Positions 1 to 7,756 of a stretch of DNA of 64,000 nucleotides are shown here, one piece after another. The DNA is taken from contig JANRJW010000005.1 of assembly GCA_033763775.1 (NCBI GenBank), positions 91,103 to 155,102 on the forward strand, in the 5' to 3' direction. A model generated the notes under the pieces. The model was given only the letters and a program-made list of their open reading frames with translations, was not told where the DNA came from and did no database searches. The stretch comes from JAJTHB01 sp033763775. GTDB taxonomy: Bacteria > Pseudomonadota > Alphaproteobacteria > Rickettsiales > SXRF01. A program made the position numbers and the translations under genes. The stretch's first letter is position 1, and each line of letters opens with the position of its first letter.

Positions 1-2
1 TT

Positions 3-1073
3 ATTCGCCGCGCGCCATTTGTGGATATGGTGTTTGGCCCCCAGAACTATCACCAGCTACCAGAGCTGGTTACCAAGGCGCTACGGGGTAAAGGTGCGGT
101 AGTGGCGCTGGATTTTGAGGAAGAAGATAAATTTGATCGCCTGCCGGAATCTACATCCCCCCAGGGGGTATCCGCATTTCTGGCGGTGCAGGAGGGCTGC
201 GATAAGTTCTGCACTTTCTGCGTGGTGCCCTACACGCGCGGGGCGGAATACTCCCGCCGGGTATCAGCCATCGTTGACGAAGCAAAAAAAATGGTGGATA
301 GCGGCGTGCTGGAAATCACATTGCTTGGCCAGAATGTGAATGCCTATCATGGCGCAGATGAGCACGGCGCTACCGCCAGTCTGGCGGATTTAATCAGCCG
401 CCTTGCGCAGATTGGCGGTCTTGAACGCATTCGCTACACGACCTCCCACCCGCGCGATATGAGCGAAGATTTAATCGCGCTTCACGGCAGTGAACCCAAA
501 CTCATGCCCTACCTGCACCTGCCCATCCAGTCCGGCAGCGATGAAGTGCTAAAGCGCATGAACCGCAAGCACACGGCGGCGTTTTATATCGATATCATCG
601 AGCGGCTGCGTAGGCAGCGCCCGGATATTGCGCTGTCGTCAGATTTTATTGTGGGCTTCCCCGGCGAAAGCGACAAGCATTTTGAAGAAACCATGGCGCT
701 GGTTCGCCATGTGCACTATGCGCAGGCCTATTCTTTCAAATACAGCCCACGCCCGGGCACACCCGCCGCCACGGATGATCGCCAGCTTCCTGAATCCGTT
801 AAAGATGAGCGCCTGCAGGCGCTGCAGGCATTGCTGCGCCAGCAGCAGCAGCAATTCAATGAGGCGAGTGTTGGCAAAACGCTGCCGGTGCTGTTTACCA
901 AAGATGGCAAGCATGACGGCCAGCTGCTTGGCAAAAGCCCGTACCTGCAATCGGTGTATGTGCAGGGCACAAGCGGCATCATGAACCGCATTGTGGGTGT
1001 GCGTATCACCGGCGGCTATTTAAACAGCCTTGCCGGCGAAATCGCCCGCGAAACCCCGATCATGGCAGCCTAA
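3..1073 (+). CDS. miaB: tRNA-2-methylthio-N6-isopentenyladenosine synthase MiaB (5' truncated)
   Basis: The reading frame is open from base 3, so the gene enters from outside the window and its start and N-terminal UPF0004 domain are missing. MiaB is a radical-SAM methylthiotransferase that converts i6A37 to ms2i6A37 in tRNAs reading UNN codons. Visible here are the junction RAPFVDMVFGPQ typical of the end of the N-terminal domain, the radical-SAM CxxxCxxC (CDKFCTFC), the radical-SAM barrel motifs LGQNVNAY and LPIQSGSD, and a C-terminal TRAM region ending in GEIARETPIMAA. It is followed 15 bp later by phoH, the usual alphaproteobacterial order miaB-phoH-ybeY. Confidence 0.95.
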   Translation: MRRAPFVDMVFGPQNYHQLPELVTKALRGKGAVVALDFEEEDKFDRLPESTSPQGVSAFLAVQEGCDKFCTFCVVPYTRGAEYSRRVSAIVDEAKKMVDSGVLEITLLGQNVNAYHGADEHGATASLADLISRLAQIGGLERIRYTTSHPRDMSEDLIALHGSEPKLMPYLHLPIQSGSDEVLKRMNRKHTAAFYIDIIERLRRQRPDIALSSDFIVGFPGESDKHFEETMALVRHVHYAQAYSFKYSPRPGTPAATDDRQLPESVKDERLQALQALLRQQQQQFNEASVGKTLPVLFTKDGKHDGQLLGKSPYLQSVYVQGTSGIMNRIVGVRITGGYLNSLAGEIARETPIMAA

Positions 1074-1088
1074 CCAAAGGAGAGCAGC

Positions 1089-2111
1089 GTGAAAGATAAA
1101 AACGGCAAACACTCACACGAATCCACCAGCCTCAGCATGATGTTTGATGATAACCGCCTGCTTTCCATGCTGCTTGGGCAGGATGACTGCCATCTTGCGC
1201 GTGTTGAACGCCAGCTCGGTGTCACGGCGTCGTCGCGCGGTAGTGTGGTGGAGCTGGAGGGCGAGAAAGCGCAGGTGGATCAGGCACACGCAGTGCTGAA
1301 GCGCCTCTATGATGATTTGCGCAAGGGGCAGGAAATCGGCAATGCGCAGGTGGATGCGGCGATTCGTATGGCATCCAGCAGCGAAGAGGAGGGGCTGTTT
1401 GGCAGCCACGACATCCTGATCAAAACCATGAAGAAAAATATCAAGCCTTATTCACACATTCAGGCTGAGTATATGCAGAAGCTGCAGAAGCATGACCTGG
1501 TGTTTGCGCTGGGGCCGGCGGGTACGGGTAAGACTTACATCGCGGTGGCGATGGCGGTGGCGCAGTTTATCAGTGGGCGTGTGGAGAAAATCATTCTGTC
1601 GCGTCCGGCGGTGGAGGCGGGGGAGAAGCTCGGCTTCCTGCCCGGCGACCTGAAAGACAAAGTTGATCCCTACCTGCGCCCGCTTTACGACGCGCTGTTT
1701 GACATGATACCCGCCGAAAAGCTGGCGCGGCACATGGAAAATGGCGAGATTGAGGTGGCGCCGCTGGCGTTCATGCGCGGCCGCACCTTCTCGAATGCGT
1801 TTGTGATTCTCGATGAAGCGCAGAACACCACCGCCACGCAGATGAAAATGTTCTTAACCCGCATGGGCGAAAATTCGCGCATGGTGGCGACCGGCGATTT
1901 ATCACAAACCGACCTTCCGAAAGATGTGAAATCCGGCCTTGGCGATGCGGTACGCAAGCTTGAAGGCATTGATGGTATTGGCCTGGTGCGTTTTTCCGAC
2001 AAAGATGTGGTGCGCCATGCACTCGCCGCGAAAATCATCAAAGCCTATGATGACTGGGATCGCAAAAAGAAACTCAGCAGCCGCCAGCAGATGGACGATG
2101 ACGGCAAGTAA
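1089..2111 (+). CDS. phoH: PhoH-like P-loop ATPase
   Basis: This is a PhoH/YbeZ family cytoplasmic ATPase, thought to work with YbeY in rRNA maturation and ribosome quality control. The 340-aa product has an N-terminal KH-like region (about residues 20-80), Walker A GPAGTGKT near residue 140 and Walker B VILDEAQNTT near 235, which is full family length. The start is GTG with a strong AAAGGAG Shine-Dalgarno 7 bases upstream. Its 3' end overlaps ybeY by 14 bp, implying translational coupling. Confidence 0.96.
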   Translation: MKDKNGKHSHESTSLSMMFDDNRLLSMLLGQDDCHLARVERQLGVTASSRGSVVELEGEKAQVDQAHAVLKRLYDDLRKGQEIGNAQVDAAIRMASSSEEEGLFGSHDILIKTMKKNIKPYSHIQAEYMQKLQKHDLVFALGPAGTGKTYIAVAMAVAQFISGRVEKIILSRPAVEAGEKLGFLPGDLKDKVDPYLRPLYDALFDMIPAEKLARHMENGEIEVAPLAFMRGRTFSNAFVILDEAQNTTATQMKMFLTRMGENSRMVATGDLSQTDLPKDVKSGLGDAVRKLEGIDGIGLVRFSDKDVVRHALAAKIIKAYDDWDRKKKLSSRQQMDDDGK

Positions 2112-2541
2112 GATCCATGTTCAGCTTCATGCCGCGCCGTGGAAAAGCTCGCTGAGGCCGTATTGCAAAACGGTGCGGGCGGCGGTTTCGGCGGCGCTTG
2201 GCAAGCATACAGCAGAACTGACCATCGTGCTGACCGATGATGCGCTGATCCGCGAGCTGAATAAAACTTACCGTGGCAAGAACAAGCCAACGAATGTGCT
2301 GTCGTTTCCCAGCGGTGAGAAACAGTATCTGGGGGATATTATCCTCGCCTTTGAAACCATTAAGCGCGAAGCTGCTGAGCAGGGCAAAAGCTTTGAGCAT
2401 CATGCGATGCACATGCTGGTGCATGGCACGCTTCACCTGCTCGGTTATGATCACGAGAATGAATCCGATGCCGAAACGATGGAGCGGCTTGAAATAAAAA
2501 TTCTTAAAAAACTGGGGATTACGAATCCCTACTTGTATTAA
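2098..2541 (+). CDS. ybeY: endoribonuclease YbeY (rRNA maturation factor)
   Basis: YbeY is a metal-dependent endoribonuclease needed for 16S rRNA 3' maturation. The 147-aa product carries the zinc motif HGTLHLLGYDH near the C-terminus and the upstream LNKTYRGKNKPTNVLSFP block of the family. An open frame extends further upstream but lies inside phoH; the ATG at 2098 gives the normal family length and a 14-bp overlap with phoH. About 175 bp with two inverted repeats follow before the next gene. Confidence 0.95.
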   Translation: MTASKIHVQLHAAPWKSSLRPYCKTVRAAVSAALGKHTAELTIVLTDDALIRELNKTYRGKNKPTNVLSFPSGEKQYLGDIILAFETIKREAAEQGKSFEHHAMHMLVHGTLHLLGYDHENESDAETMERLEIKILKKLGITNPYLY

Positions 2542-2567
2542 TTTCGCAAGCCATGCTACACTATATT

Positions 2568-2593
2568 CACTTGCGCAATCTATTGTGCAAGTG
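2568..2593. repeat. inverted repeat after ybeY
   Basis: An 11-bp inverted repeat (CACTTGCGCAA / TTGTGCAAGTG with one G-T mismatch) encloses a short loop just after ybeY. There is no U-run after the stem, so it is a weak candidate for an intrinsic terminator; it may stabilise the 3' end of the miaB-phoH-ybeY message. Confidence 0.4.
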
Positions 2594-2648
2594 AGTATCA
2601 AAGCCGTCGCCGAAAGCGGCGGTTTTGCGCTGCGTAGCGAGCGAAACG

Positions 2649-2689
2649 AATCAATAATGTGTCACATTATTGATTTAAACAACTATAAT
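2649..2689 (+). promoter_or_regulatory. palindromic operator candidate plus -10 box upstream of corC
   Basis: A near-perfect 27-nt palindrome (arms AATCAATAATGTG and CACATTATTGATT around one base, 2649-2675) sits just upstream of a consensus TATAAT at 2684-2689. The -35 position falls within the palindrome and has only weak similarity to TTGACA. The geometry suggests a dimeric regulator site covering the promoter of the corC-like gene at 2717. The regulator is unknown. Confidence 0.45.
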
Positions 2690-2716
2690 CTAATTAGCTT
2701 ATGAACCCTGCCATCT

Positions 2717-3646
2717 ATGAACCAATCATCTTCTGCTGAGTCTGCCAGCAAGCCGGCGCTTGCTGTTTCTAATGCTCGTATTATGGCCAGTGAGCGGCGC
2801 TCCGGCGCGACATTTTCACTGCGCTTATGGATGCGCACCTTGTTTGGCGGCCGTCAGGAAGCATCGCTGAAAGAGGTGCTGGACGAGGTGATTGAAGAGC
2901 ATGAGGAGCATAGCGAAGAGCGGCTCGAGCCGGAAGAAAAAGTAATGCTTCATAACGTGCTGTCGTTTGGCGACACACAGGTGCACGACATCATGGTGCC
3001 ACGCACGGATATTGAGGCGGTGCCGCAGGATATTGCAATGCCGCAGCTTAAAACACACATCATGGAACACCGCCACACGCGCATTCCGGTTTATGAGGAA
3101 ACGCTCGATCATGTGCGCGGCTTTGTGCATGTGAAGGATCTGCTGCCGATGTTTGCCGGGGATCAACCCTTTTCGCTCACCAGCGTGCTGCGGCCGGTGC
3201 TGTTTGTGCCACCCTCCATGCGTATTGTTGATCTACTGCGCAAGATGCGCCACTCCGGCAGCCACATGGCCATGGTGGTGGATGAATATGGCGGCACCGA
3301 TGGTCTGGTGACGCTCGAAGACGTGGTGGAAGAGATTATCGGCGATATCCGCGATGAGCATGATGACAGCGAGGAAGATACCAACCGCATCCATAAACAT
3401 GCGGCCGGCGTGTATGATGTCAGCGCGAGAATCCATATTGATGCGCTAGAAAAATCACTGGGTCTCAACCTGATCACCGAAGAAAAAGATGACGATTTTG
3501 ATACGCTCGGCGGCCTGATTTTTTTCCAGATTGGCCGGGTGCCGGTGAAGGGCGAGGTGGTGCCGCATATTGGCGGCATGCGCTTTGAGATTCTCGAGGC
3601 GGACGCGCGGCGCATTCACAAAATCCGCATTCATACGACGGCATGA
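2717..3646 (+). CDS. CorC/HlyC family CBS-domain protein
   Basis: This 309-aa soluble member of the hemolysin C / CorC family is associated with magnesium/cobalt homeostasis in relatives. It has an acidic linker (EEHEEHSEERLEPEEK, about residues 65-80), a CBS-domain pair (MVPRTDIEAV and VVDEYGGTDGLVTLEDVVEEI), and the C-terminal CorC_HlyC domain with DDDFDTLGGLI. No membrane DUF21 domain is present, as in CorC/YbeX. It lies between ybeY and lnt, the conserved ybeY-corC-lnt order. Confidence 0.93.
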   Translation: MNQSSSAESASKPALAVSNARIMASERRSGATFSLRLWMRTLFGGRQEASLKEVLDEVIEEHEEHSEERLEPEEKVMLHNVLSFGDTQVHDIMVPRTDIEAVPQDIAMPQLKTHIMEHRHTRIPVYEETLDHVRGFVHVKDLLPMFAGDQPFSLTSVLRPVLFVPPSMRIVDLLRKMRHSGSHMAMVVDEYGGTDGLVTLEDVVEEIIGDIRDEHDDSEEDTNRIHKHAAGVYDVSARIHIDALEKSLGLNLITEEKDDDFDTLGGLIFFQIGRVPVKGEVVPHIGGMRFEILEADARRIHKIRIHTTA

Positions 3647-3654
3647 TAAATTTA

Positions 3655-3762
3655 CTCCCCTCCCGGCGAAGGCCGGAATCACGGGGGAGGTTAGGTGGGG
3701 TTGAAATTGAGTCCTAAAACTATCATCACCCCCCTCTATCTCCCCCCGCAAGCGGGGGGAGA
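3655..3762 (+). repeat. pair of G/C-rich palindromes at the 5' edge of lnt
   Basis: Two neighbouring palindromes, one at 3655-3690 (CTCCCC...GGCCGG...GGGGGAG type) and one at 3730-3762 (CTCCCCCC GCAA GCGGGGGGAG), lie across the start region of lnt. Similar short G-run palindromes occur inside trmB. They look like small REP-type repeats that have reshaped the lnt leader. Confidence 0.55.
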
Positions 3763-3763
3763 A

Positions 3764-5266
3764 TTGATAACGGGCTGGCGGCGCAACCTGACAGCGTTTC
3801 TGCTCGGCGCTCTTGGCGTGCTAACATTGCCCCCTTTTTTCTGGCTGCCCTTTGCCGTGGTTGCATATGGCGGCCTGTTCTGGCTTCTTAGCCAGAAAAC
3901 CACGCGACTTCAGGCCTTCCGCGATGGTTTTTTCTGGGGCTGGGGCTATTTCATCGCCGGGCTTTACTGGTTCACCATCGCGCTGCTCACCGAGCCGGAA
4001 AAATTCGCGTGGCTGATTCCGTTTGCCCTGTTTGGCCTCACCGCGGTGATTGCGGTCTACATCGGCATGACGACATGGATTTACGCGCTGCTACGCCGCG
4101 GCCACATCACTGATGTACTGCTTTTTTCCGTCGTGTGGGTGCTGGTGGAGCTTGTGCGCGGCCACGCACTTACGGGTTTTCCGTGGAACCTCGCCGGCTA
4201 CAGCCTGATGGCGAGCGATGAATTGATGCAGGCGGCATCACTGGTGGGGGCTTACGGCTTGTCGTTTCTGCTGGTGCTGATGGCATGCCTGCCCGCGGCG
4301 CTGCTGCTGCGCTACGCATATGCTAAACCAGCGCTGCTTCTGGGTGTGACAGGCTCTCTGGCATTGTGGCTTTGGGGGCATGAACGGCTGACGATGGCTG
4401 GCGCAGCGTCGATGCAGGAGGGGGTCATGCTGCGTCTTGTGCAGGCCAATATCGCGCAGCATCACAAATGGGATCCGAGGTTGCAATTTGAAGGGCTGCG
4501 CCGCCATGTTACGCTCAGCCAGCAGGGCGGCAGTGACAATATCACGCACATCATCTGGCCGGAAACCGCTGTCCCCTATGTTATTCGCGCTGATGCTACA
4601 CTCACCCAGCGTCTTGGCGATATGCTGCTGCCACACCAGCTGCTTATCACCGGCGGGCTGCATGCCGAGCAGGATGAGATTTTCAACAGCATCGCCGCCA
4701 TTGACCCACATGGCGAGATTCTTGGCCGGTATGATAAACACAAGCTGGTGCCATTTGGCGAGTTTTTGCCGCTGCGCTGGCTGATTCCTGATACGCTGGA
4801 AACCCCGGTGGGAATGAAAGATTTCAGCGCCGGAAGCGGGCCGCAAACCCTTCGCTGGCATGGCTTGCCGCCGGTTAGTCCACTCATCTGTTATGAGGCA
4901 ATTTTTCCCGAACTGTCCATAAGTGAGACAAGGCCGGATTTTCTGCTTAATCTCACCAATGATGCATGGTTTGGCCTCAGCACGGGCCCCCATCAACATT
5001 TCCACATGGCGCGGCTGCGCGCGGTGGAGCAGGGGTTGCCGCTGGTGCGTGTGGCCAACACCGGGATTAGCGCGGTGACTGACGGTTACGGCCGTATTGT
5101 AGCAAAGCTGGAACTGGGTGCAGAAGGGGTGCTGGACACCCCGCTGCCAAAGCCGATAGCGACTCCCACCCTGTATCATGATAATCCATACCTGCCAGTC
5201 TATTTTTTATTATTAATCATGGCTTTGCTCTTGATATACCAAAGAAATATCAGGGTGGTTAATTAA
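3764..5266 (+). CDS. lnt: apolipoprotein N-acyltransferase Lnt
   Basis: Lnt transfers the third acyl chain to the N-terminal cysteine of lipoproteins at the periplasmic face of the inner membrane. Several N-terminal membrane helices precede a CN-hydrolase domain with the triad visible as Glu in WPETAVPY, Lys in DKHKLVPFGEF and Cys in LICYEAIFPE, and a C-terminal membrane helix follows. The start is uncertain. A GTG at 3695 would add 23 residues read through a G-rich palindrome; TTG at 3764, preceded by GGGGGGAG, gives the usual short cytosolic N-terminus and about 500 aa, so I prefer it. Confidence 0.92.
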   Translation: MITGWRRNLTAFLLGALGVLTLPPFFWLPFAVVAYGGLFWLLSQKTTRLQAFRDGFFWGWGYFIAGLYWFTIALLTEPEKFAWLIPFALFGLTAVIAVYIGMTTWIYALLRRGHITDVLLFSVVWVLVELVRGHALTGFPWNLAGYSLMASDELMQAASLVGAYGLSFLLVLMACLPAALLLRYAYAKPALLLGVTGSLALWLWGHERLTMAGAASMQEGVMLRLVQANIAQHHKWDPRLQFEGLRRHVTLSQQGGSDNITHIIWPETAVPYVIRADATLTQRLGDMLLPHQLLITGGLHAEQDEIFNSIAAIDPHGEILGRYDKHKLVPFGEFLPLRWLIPDTLETPVGMKDFSAGSGPQTLRWHGLPPVSPLICYEAIFPELSISETRPDFLLNLTNDAWFGLSTGPHQHFHMARLRAVEQGLPLVRVANTGISAVTDGYGRIVAKLELGAEGVLDTPLPKPIATPTLYHDNPYLPVYFLLLIMALLLIYQRNIRVVN

Positions 5267-5307
5267 TTTCGCTTGCGAGTTGTAAAGTTAACTGTTACAC
5301 GAGGCGC

Positions 5308-5748
5308 ATGAGTAAGCAGATTAAAATTCCACTTCCCACCAAACAGGACGTGGATGGCCATGTGGGCAAACGGTTGCGATTGCGCCGTACCATGATGGGA
5401 CTAAGCCAGGAAGCCGTCGCTAAAGCTGTCGGCATTACTTTCCAACAGGTGCAGAAATACGAAAAAGGCAGCAACGCCATGAACGCGGCGCGACTGGTTG
5501 AGTTCGCGCGTTTCATGAATGTGCCGGTGGCCTATTTCTTTGAGGGGCTGGAAGGCTATGCCACGAGCTCCGCGACACCCACCGGCTTTGCCGAAGATGC
5601 CGTGGAATTTGAATTTGAAGGCGGCGTTTCTGAGCGCGAATCGCTGGAAATGATGAAGGCCTTCAAGCGCATCAAAGAGCAGCCCATTCGCAAACGTCTT
5701 TCGGATCTGGTGCGCGCGGTCGCGGAAAATAAGCCGCTGCTCGACTAG
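5308..5748 (+). CDS. XRE-family helix-turn-helix regulator
   Basis: A 146-aa DNA-binding protein with an N-terminal HTH_XRE domain (about residues 17-72: KRLRLRRTMMGLSQEAVAKA, then GITFQQVQKYEKG). The C-terminal part is specific to the alphaproteobacterial family found between lnt and metK. GAGG precedes the ATG. Position directly upstream of the metK leader makes a link to SAM or surface regulation possible, but target and ligand cannot be read from sequence. Confidence 0.9.
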   Translation: MSKQIKIPLPTKQDVDGHVGKRLRLRRTMMGLSQEAVAKAVGITFQQVQKYEKGSNAMNAARLVEFARFMNVPVAYFFEGLEGYATSSATPTGFAEDAVEFEFEGGVSERESLEMMKAFKRIKEQPIRKRLSDLVRAVAENKPLLD

Positions 5749-5754
5749 ATTTCC

Positions 5755-5782
5755 TTGACAACACGCAGCGTTTCGCTAGCTT
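5755..5782 (+). promoter_or_regulatory. promoter candidate for riboswitch-metK
   Basis: A perfect TTGACA (5755-5760) lies seven bases after the XRE stop codon, with a weak TAGCTT -10 16 bases further on. Transcription would start close to 5789, exactly where the aptamer begins. Confidence 0.5.
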
Positions 5783-5788
5783 TCCTCG

Positions 5789-5866
5789 CATCGTGGGGAT
5801 TTGCCAGCTTGCCGCCACGTTAAATATTGGTCTAAGCGCTGCGATTATGAGCTTCGGCAAATCCCC
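5789..5866 (+). promoter_or_regulatory. SAM-II/SAM-V-like riboswitch with anti-aptamer strand, metK leader
   Basis: The leader shows the SAM-II core: P1 strands CGTGG (5792-5796) and CCACG (5815-5819), L1 with GATTTG, the CTTGC segment, and the TTAAA...CTAA tail reaching about 5835. SAM-II aptamers bind SAM as an H-type pseudoknot and are typical of alphaproteobacterial Met/SAM genes. Downstream, GGCAAATCCCC (5856-5866) is an exact 11-base complement of 5795-5805, which holds part of P1 and L1. This provides a mutually exclusive helix that would destroy the aptamer. The AAGGAG ribosome site lies 16 bases beyond it. Aptamer class is recognised; the switching scheme is inference. Confidence 0.8.
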
Positions 5867-5892
5867 CATATAATAACATTCAAGGAGTTCTC

Positions 5893-7110
5893 ATGTCCTC
5901 TCGTTTCCATGGCCGCAGCCGCTATGTCTTCACCAGTGAATCCGTTGCCGAAGGCCATCCCGATAAAGTCTGCGACCAGATTTCTGACGCCGTACTTGAT
6001 GCCATGCTGGCGATCAATCCTGAGGCGCGCGTGGCATGCGAAACACTCGCCACCACCAACACGGTGGTGATCGCCGGGGAAACACGCGGCGCTGATCTCA
6101 CCAAGGCGCAGATTGAGCGCATCGCGCGCGATAAGGTGCGCGAAATCGGCTATCTGCAGGAAGGTTTCCACGCTGATAATATGGATGTGTATGTGCACCT
6201 GCACAGCCAGTCGGCGGATATTGCGATGGGCGTGGACTCAGCAGATAATAAAGATGAAGGCGCAGGCGATCAGGGCATCATGTTCGGCTTTGCGTGCAAC
6301 GAAACCAAAGCGCTGATGCCGGCGCCCATTCAGCTTGCTAACCGTATTCTTCTGGGGCTGTCGCGCGCGCGCCACAGCGGCGCGGCCAAAGAGCTGGGGC
6401 CGGATGCCAAAAGCCAGGTCACGCTGCTCTATGAAAACGGCGTGCCGGTGAAGGCGACCTCGGTGGTTGTTTCCACGCAGCATATCGCTGGAGTATCACA
6501 AAAACAGATTCGTGAGATCGTACGCCCGTATGTCATGGAAGCGCTGCCGAAGGGCTGGATGTGCGATGAAGCGGAATTTTACGTGAACCCCACCGGCCAA
6601 TTTATTATTGGTGGGCCGGATGGTGATACCGGCCTGACTGGCCGCAAAATCATTGTCGATAGCTATGGCGGCTCGGCGCCGCATGGCGGCGGCGCGTTCT
6701 CCGGCAAAGACCCGACGAAAGTGGATCGCTCGGCAGCTTACGCCGCGCGCTACCTCGCGAAAAACGTGGTAGCTGCAGGTCTTGCTGATCGCTGCACCAT
6801 CCAGCTTTCCTACGCCATTGGCGTATCCAAGCCCATTTCGTTTTATGTGAGCACTGATGGCACCGGCCGTGTCGATGAAGCAAAGCTTGAAGTCGTGCTG
6901 CAGAAGCTGATGGATTTAACCCCGCGTGGTATCAGAAAGCACCTGCAGCTTAACCGCCCCATCTATGCGCGCACGGCTGCTTACGGCCATTTTGGCCGCG
7001 AGCCGGATAAAGATGGTGGCTTCAGCTGGGAAAAGCTGGATTTAGTTGCCGCTCTGCAGGATGAGTTCAAGCTAAACGAGCCACTGAAAATTGCCGCCGG
7101 AAACGTCTAG
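5893..7110 (+). CDS. metK: S-adenosylmethionine synthetase MetK
   Basis: MetK makes SAM from methionine and ATP in the cytosol. The 405-aa product begins with FTSESVAEGHPDKVCDQISD, has the ATP-binding GADQ-type loop (GAGDQGIMFGFA) and the GGGAFSGKDPTKVDRSAAY signature, all at family spacing. AAGGAG lies six bases before the ATG. Its leader contains a SAM-sensing riboswitch candidate, so feedback control at translation or transcription is likely. The stop overlaps the presumed TTG start of trmB. Confidence 0.98.
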   Translation: MSSRFHGRSRYVFTSESVAEGHPDKVCDQISDAVLDAMLAINPEARVACETLATTNTVVIAGETRGADLTKAQIERIARDKVREIGYLQEGFHADNMDVYVHLHSQSADIAMGVDSADNKDEGAGDQGIMFGFACNETKALMPAPIQLANRILLGLSRARHSGAAKELGPDAKSQVTLLYENGVPVKATSVVVSTQHIAGVSQKQIREIVRPYVMEALPKGWMCDEAEFYVNPTGQFIIGGPDGDTGLTGRKIIVDSYGGSAPHGGGAFSGKDPTKVDRSAAYAARYLAKNVVAAGLADRCTIQLSYAIGVSKPISFYVSTDGTGRVDEAKLEVVLQKLMDLTPRGIRKHLQLNRPIYARTAAYGHFGREPDKDGGFSWEKLDLVAALQDEFKLNEPLKIAAGNV

Positions 7111-7756
7111 TAAACCGCGGCTCCTTGCATCTTTCGGTCGCCGCCGCGGCCGCAGGCTTCGTGCCGGCAAGCAATCGCTGATGGATGGGCTTTTGCCTGA
7201 GCTCCTTATCACACTCCCCCTAAAAAGGGGAGGAGGTGTGTTGTGGCTCGAGATCGGCTTTGGCGGCGGCGAGCATCTGGCCTATCAGGCTGAAAGAAAC
7301 CCCGGGGTGGGTATCATTGGCTGCGAACCCTATCTCAACGGCATCGGCGAGCTCTTAAAGCAGATTGAAACCAGAAAACTAAAGAACATCCGCCTGCATG
7401 GCGATGATGCGCGGCCGCTGATCGACGCGTTGCCAGATGCATCGCTTGACCGCGTGTTTATTCTCTATCCCGACCCGTGGCCGAAAACCCGCCACCACAA
7501 GCGCCGCATCATTTCCACTGAGTTTCTAACCAGCCTCGCGCGGGTGATGAAGCCGGGAGCTGAGCTGCGCTTAGCTACCGACCACGCCGATTACGCAACC
7601 TGGATGCTGGAGCGGCTGCTTGCCCACCCTGATTTTACATGGACAGCGAAAAGCTGCGATGACTGGCTGAAACCATGGCCGGACTATACCCCCACCCGGT
7701 ATGAACAGAAAGCGCTGGCGGGAAGGCCAACCTACCTCAGTTTTATACGGCTTTAA
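7091..7756 (+). CDS. trmB: tRNA (guanine-N7-)-methyltransferase TrmB
   Basis: TrmB methylates G46 of tRNA using SAM. The SAM-binding LEIGFGGGEHL, the signature YPDPWPKTRHHKRR and the N-terminal SFGRRRGRRL are all present in 221 aa. The conserved SFGRR block forces a start near the TTG at 7091, overlapping the metK stop by 20 bp. Between PELL and VLWLEIG the product has LPLKRGGG encoded by a G-run palindrome (about 7213-7233), a probable small repeat insertion. The 3' end overlaps convergent metZ by 14 bp. Confidence 0.94.
   Translation: MPPETSSKPRLLASFGRRRGRRLRAGKQSLMDGLLPELLITLPLKRGGGVLWLEIGFGGGEHLAYQAERNPGVGIIGCEPYLNGIGELLKQIETRKLKNIRLHGDDARPLIDALPDASLDRVFILYPDPWPKTRHHKRRIISTEFLTSLARVMKPGAELRLATDHADYATWMLERLLAHPDFTWTAKSCDDWLKPWPDYTPTRYEQKALAGRPTYLSFIRL

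Noticed and set aside
4238..5179. Minus-strand open frame (313 aa) opposite lnt
   Set aside because: Antisense shadow of the CN-hydrolase domain of Lnt.
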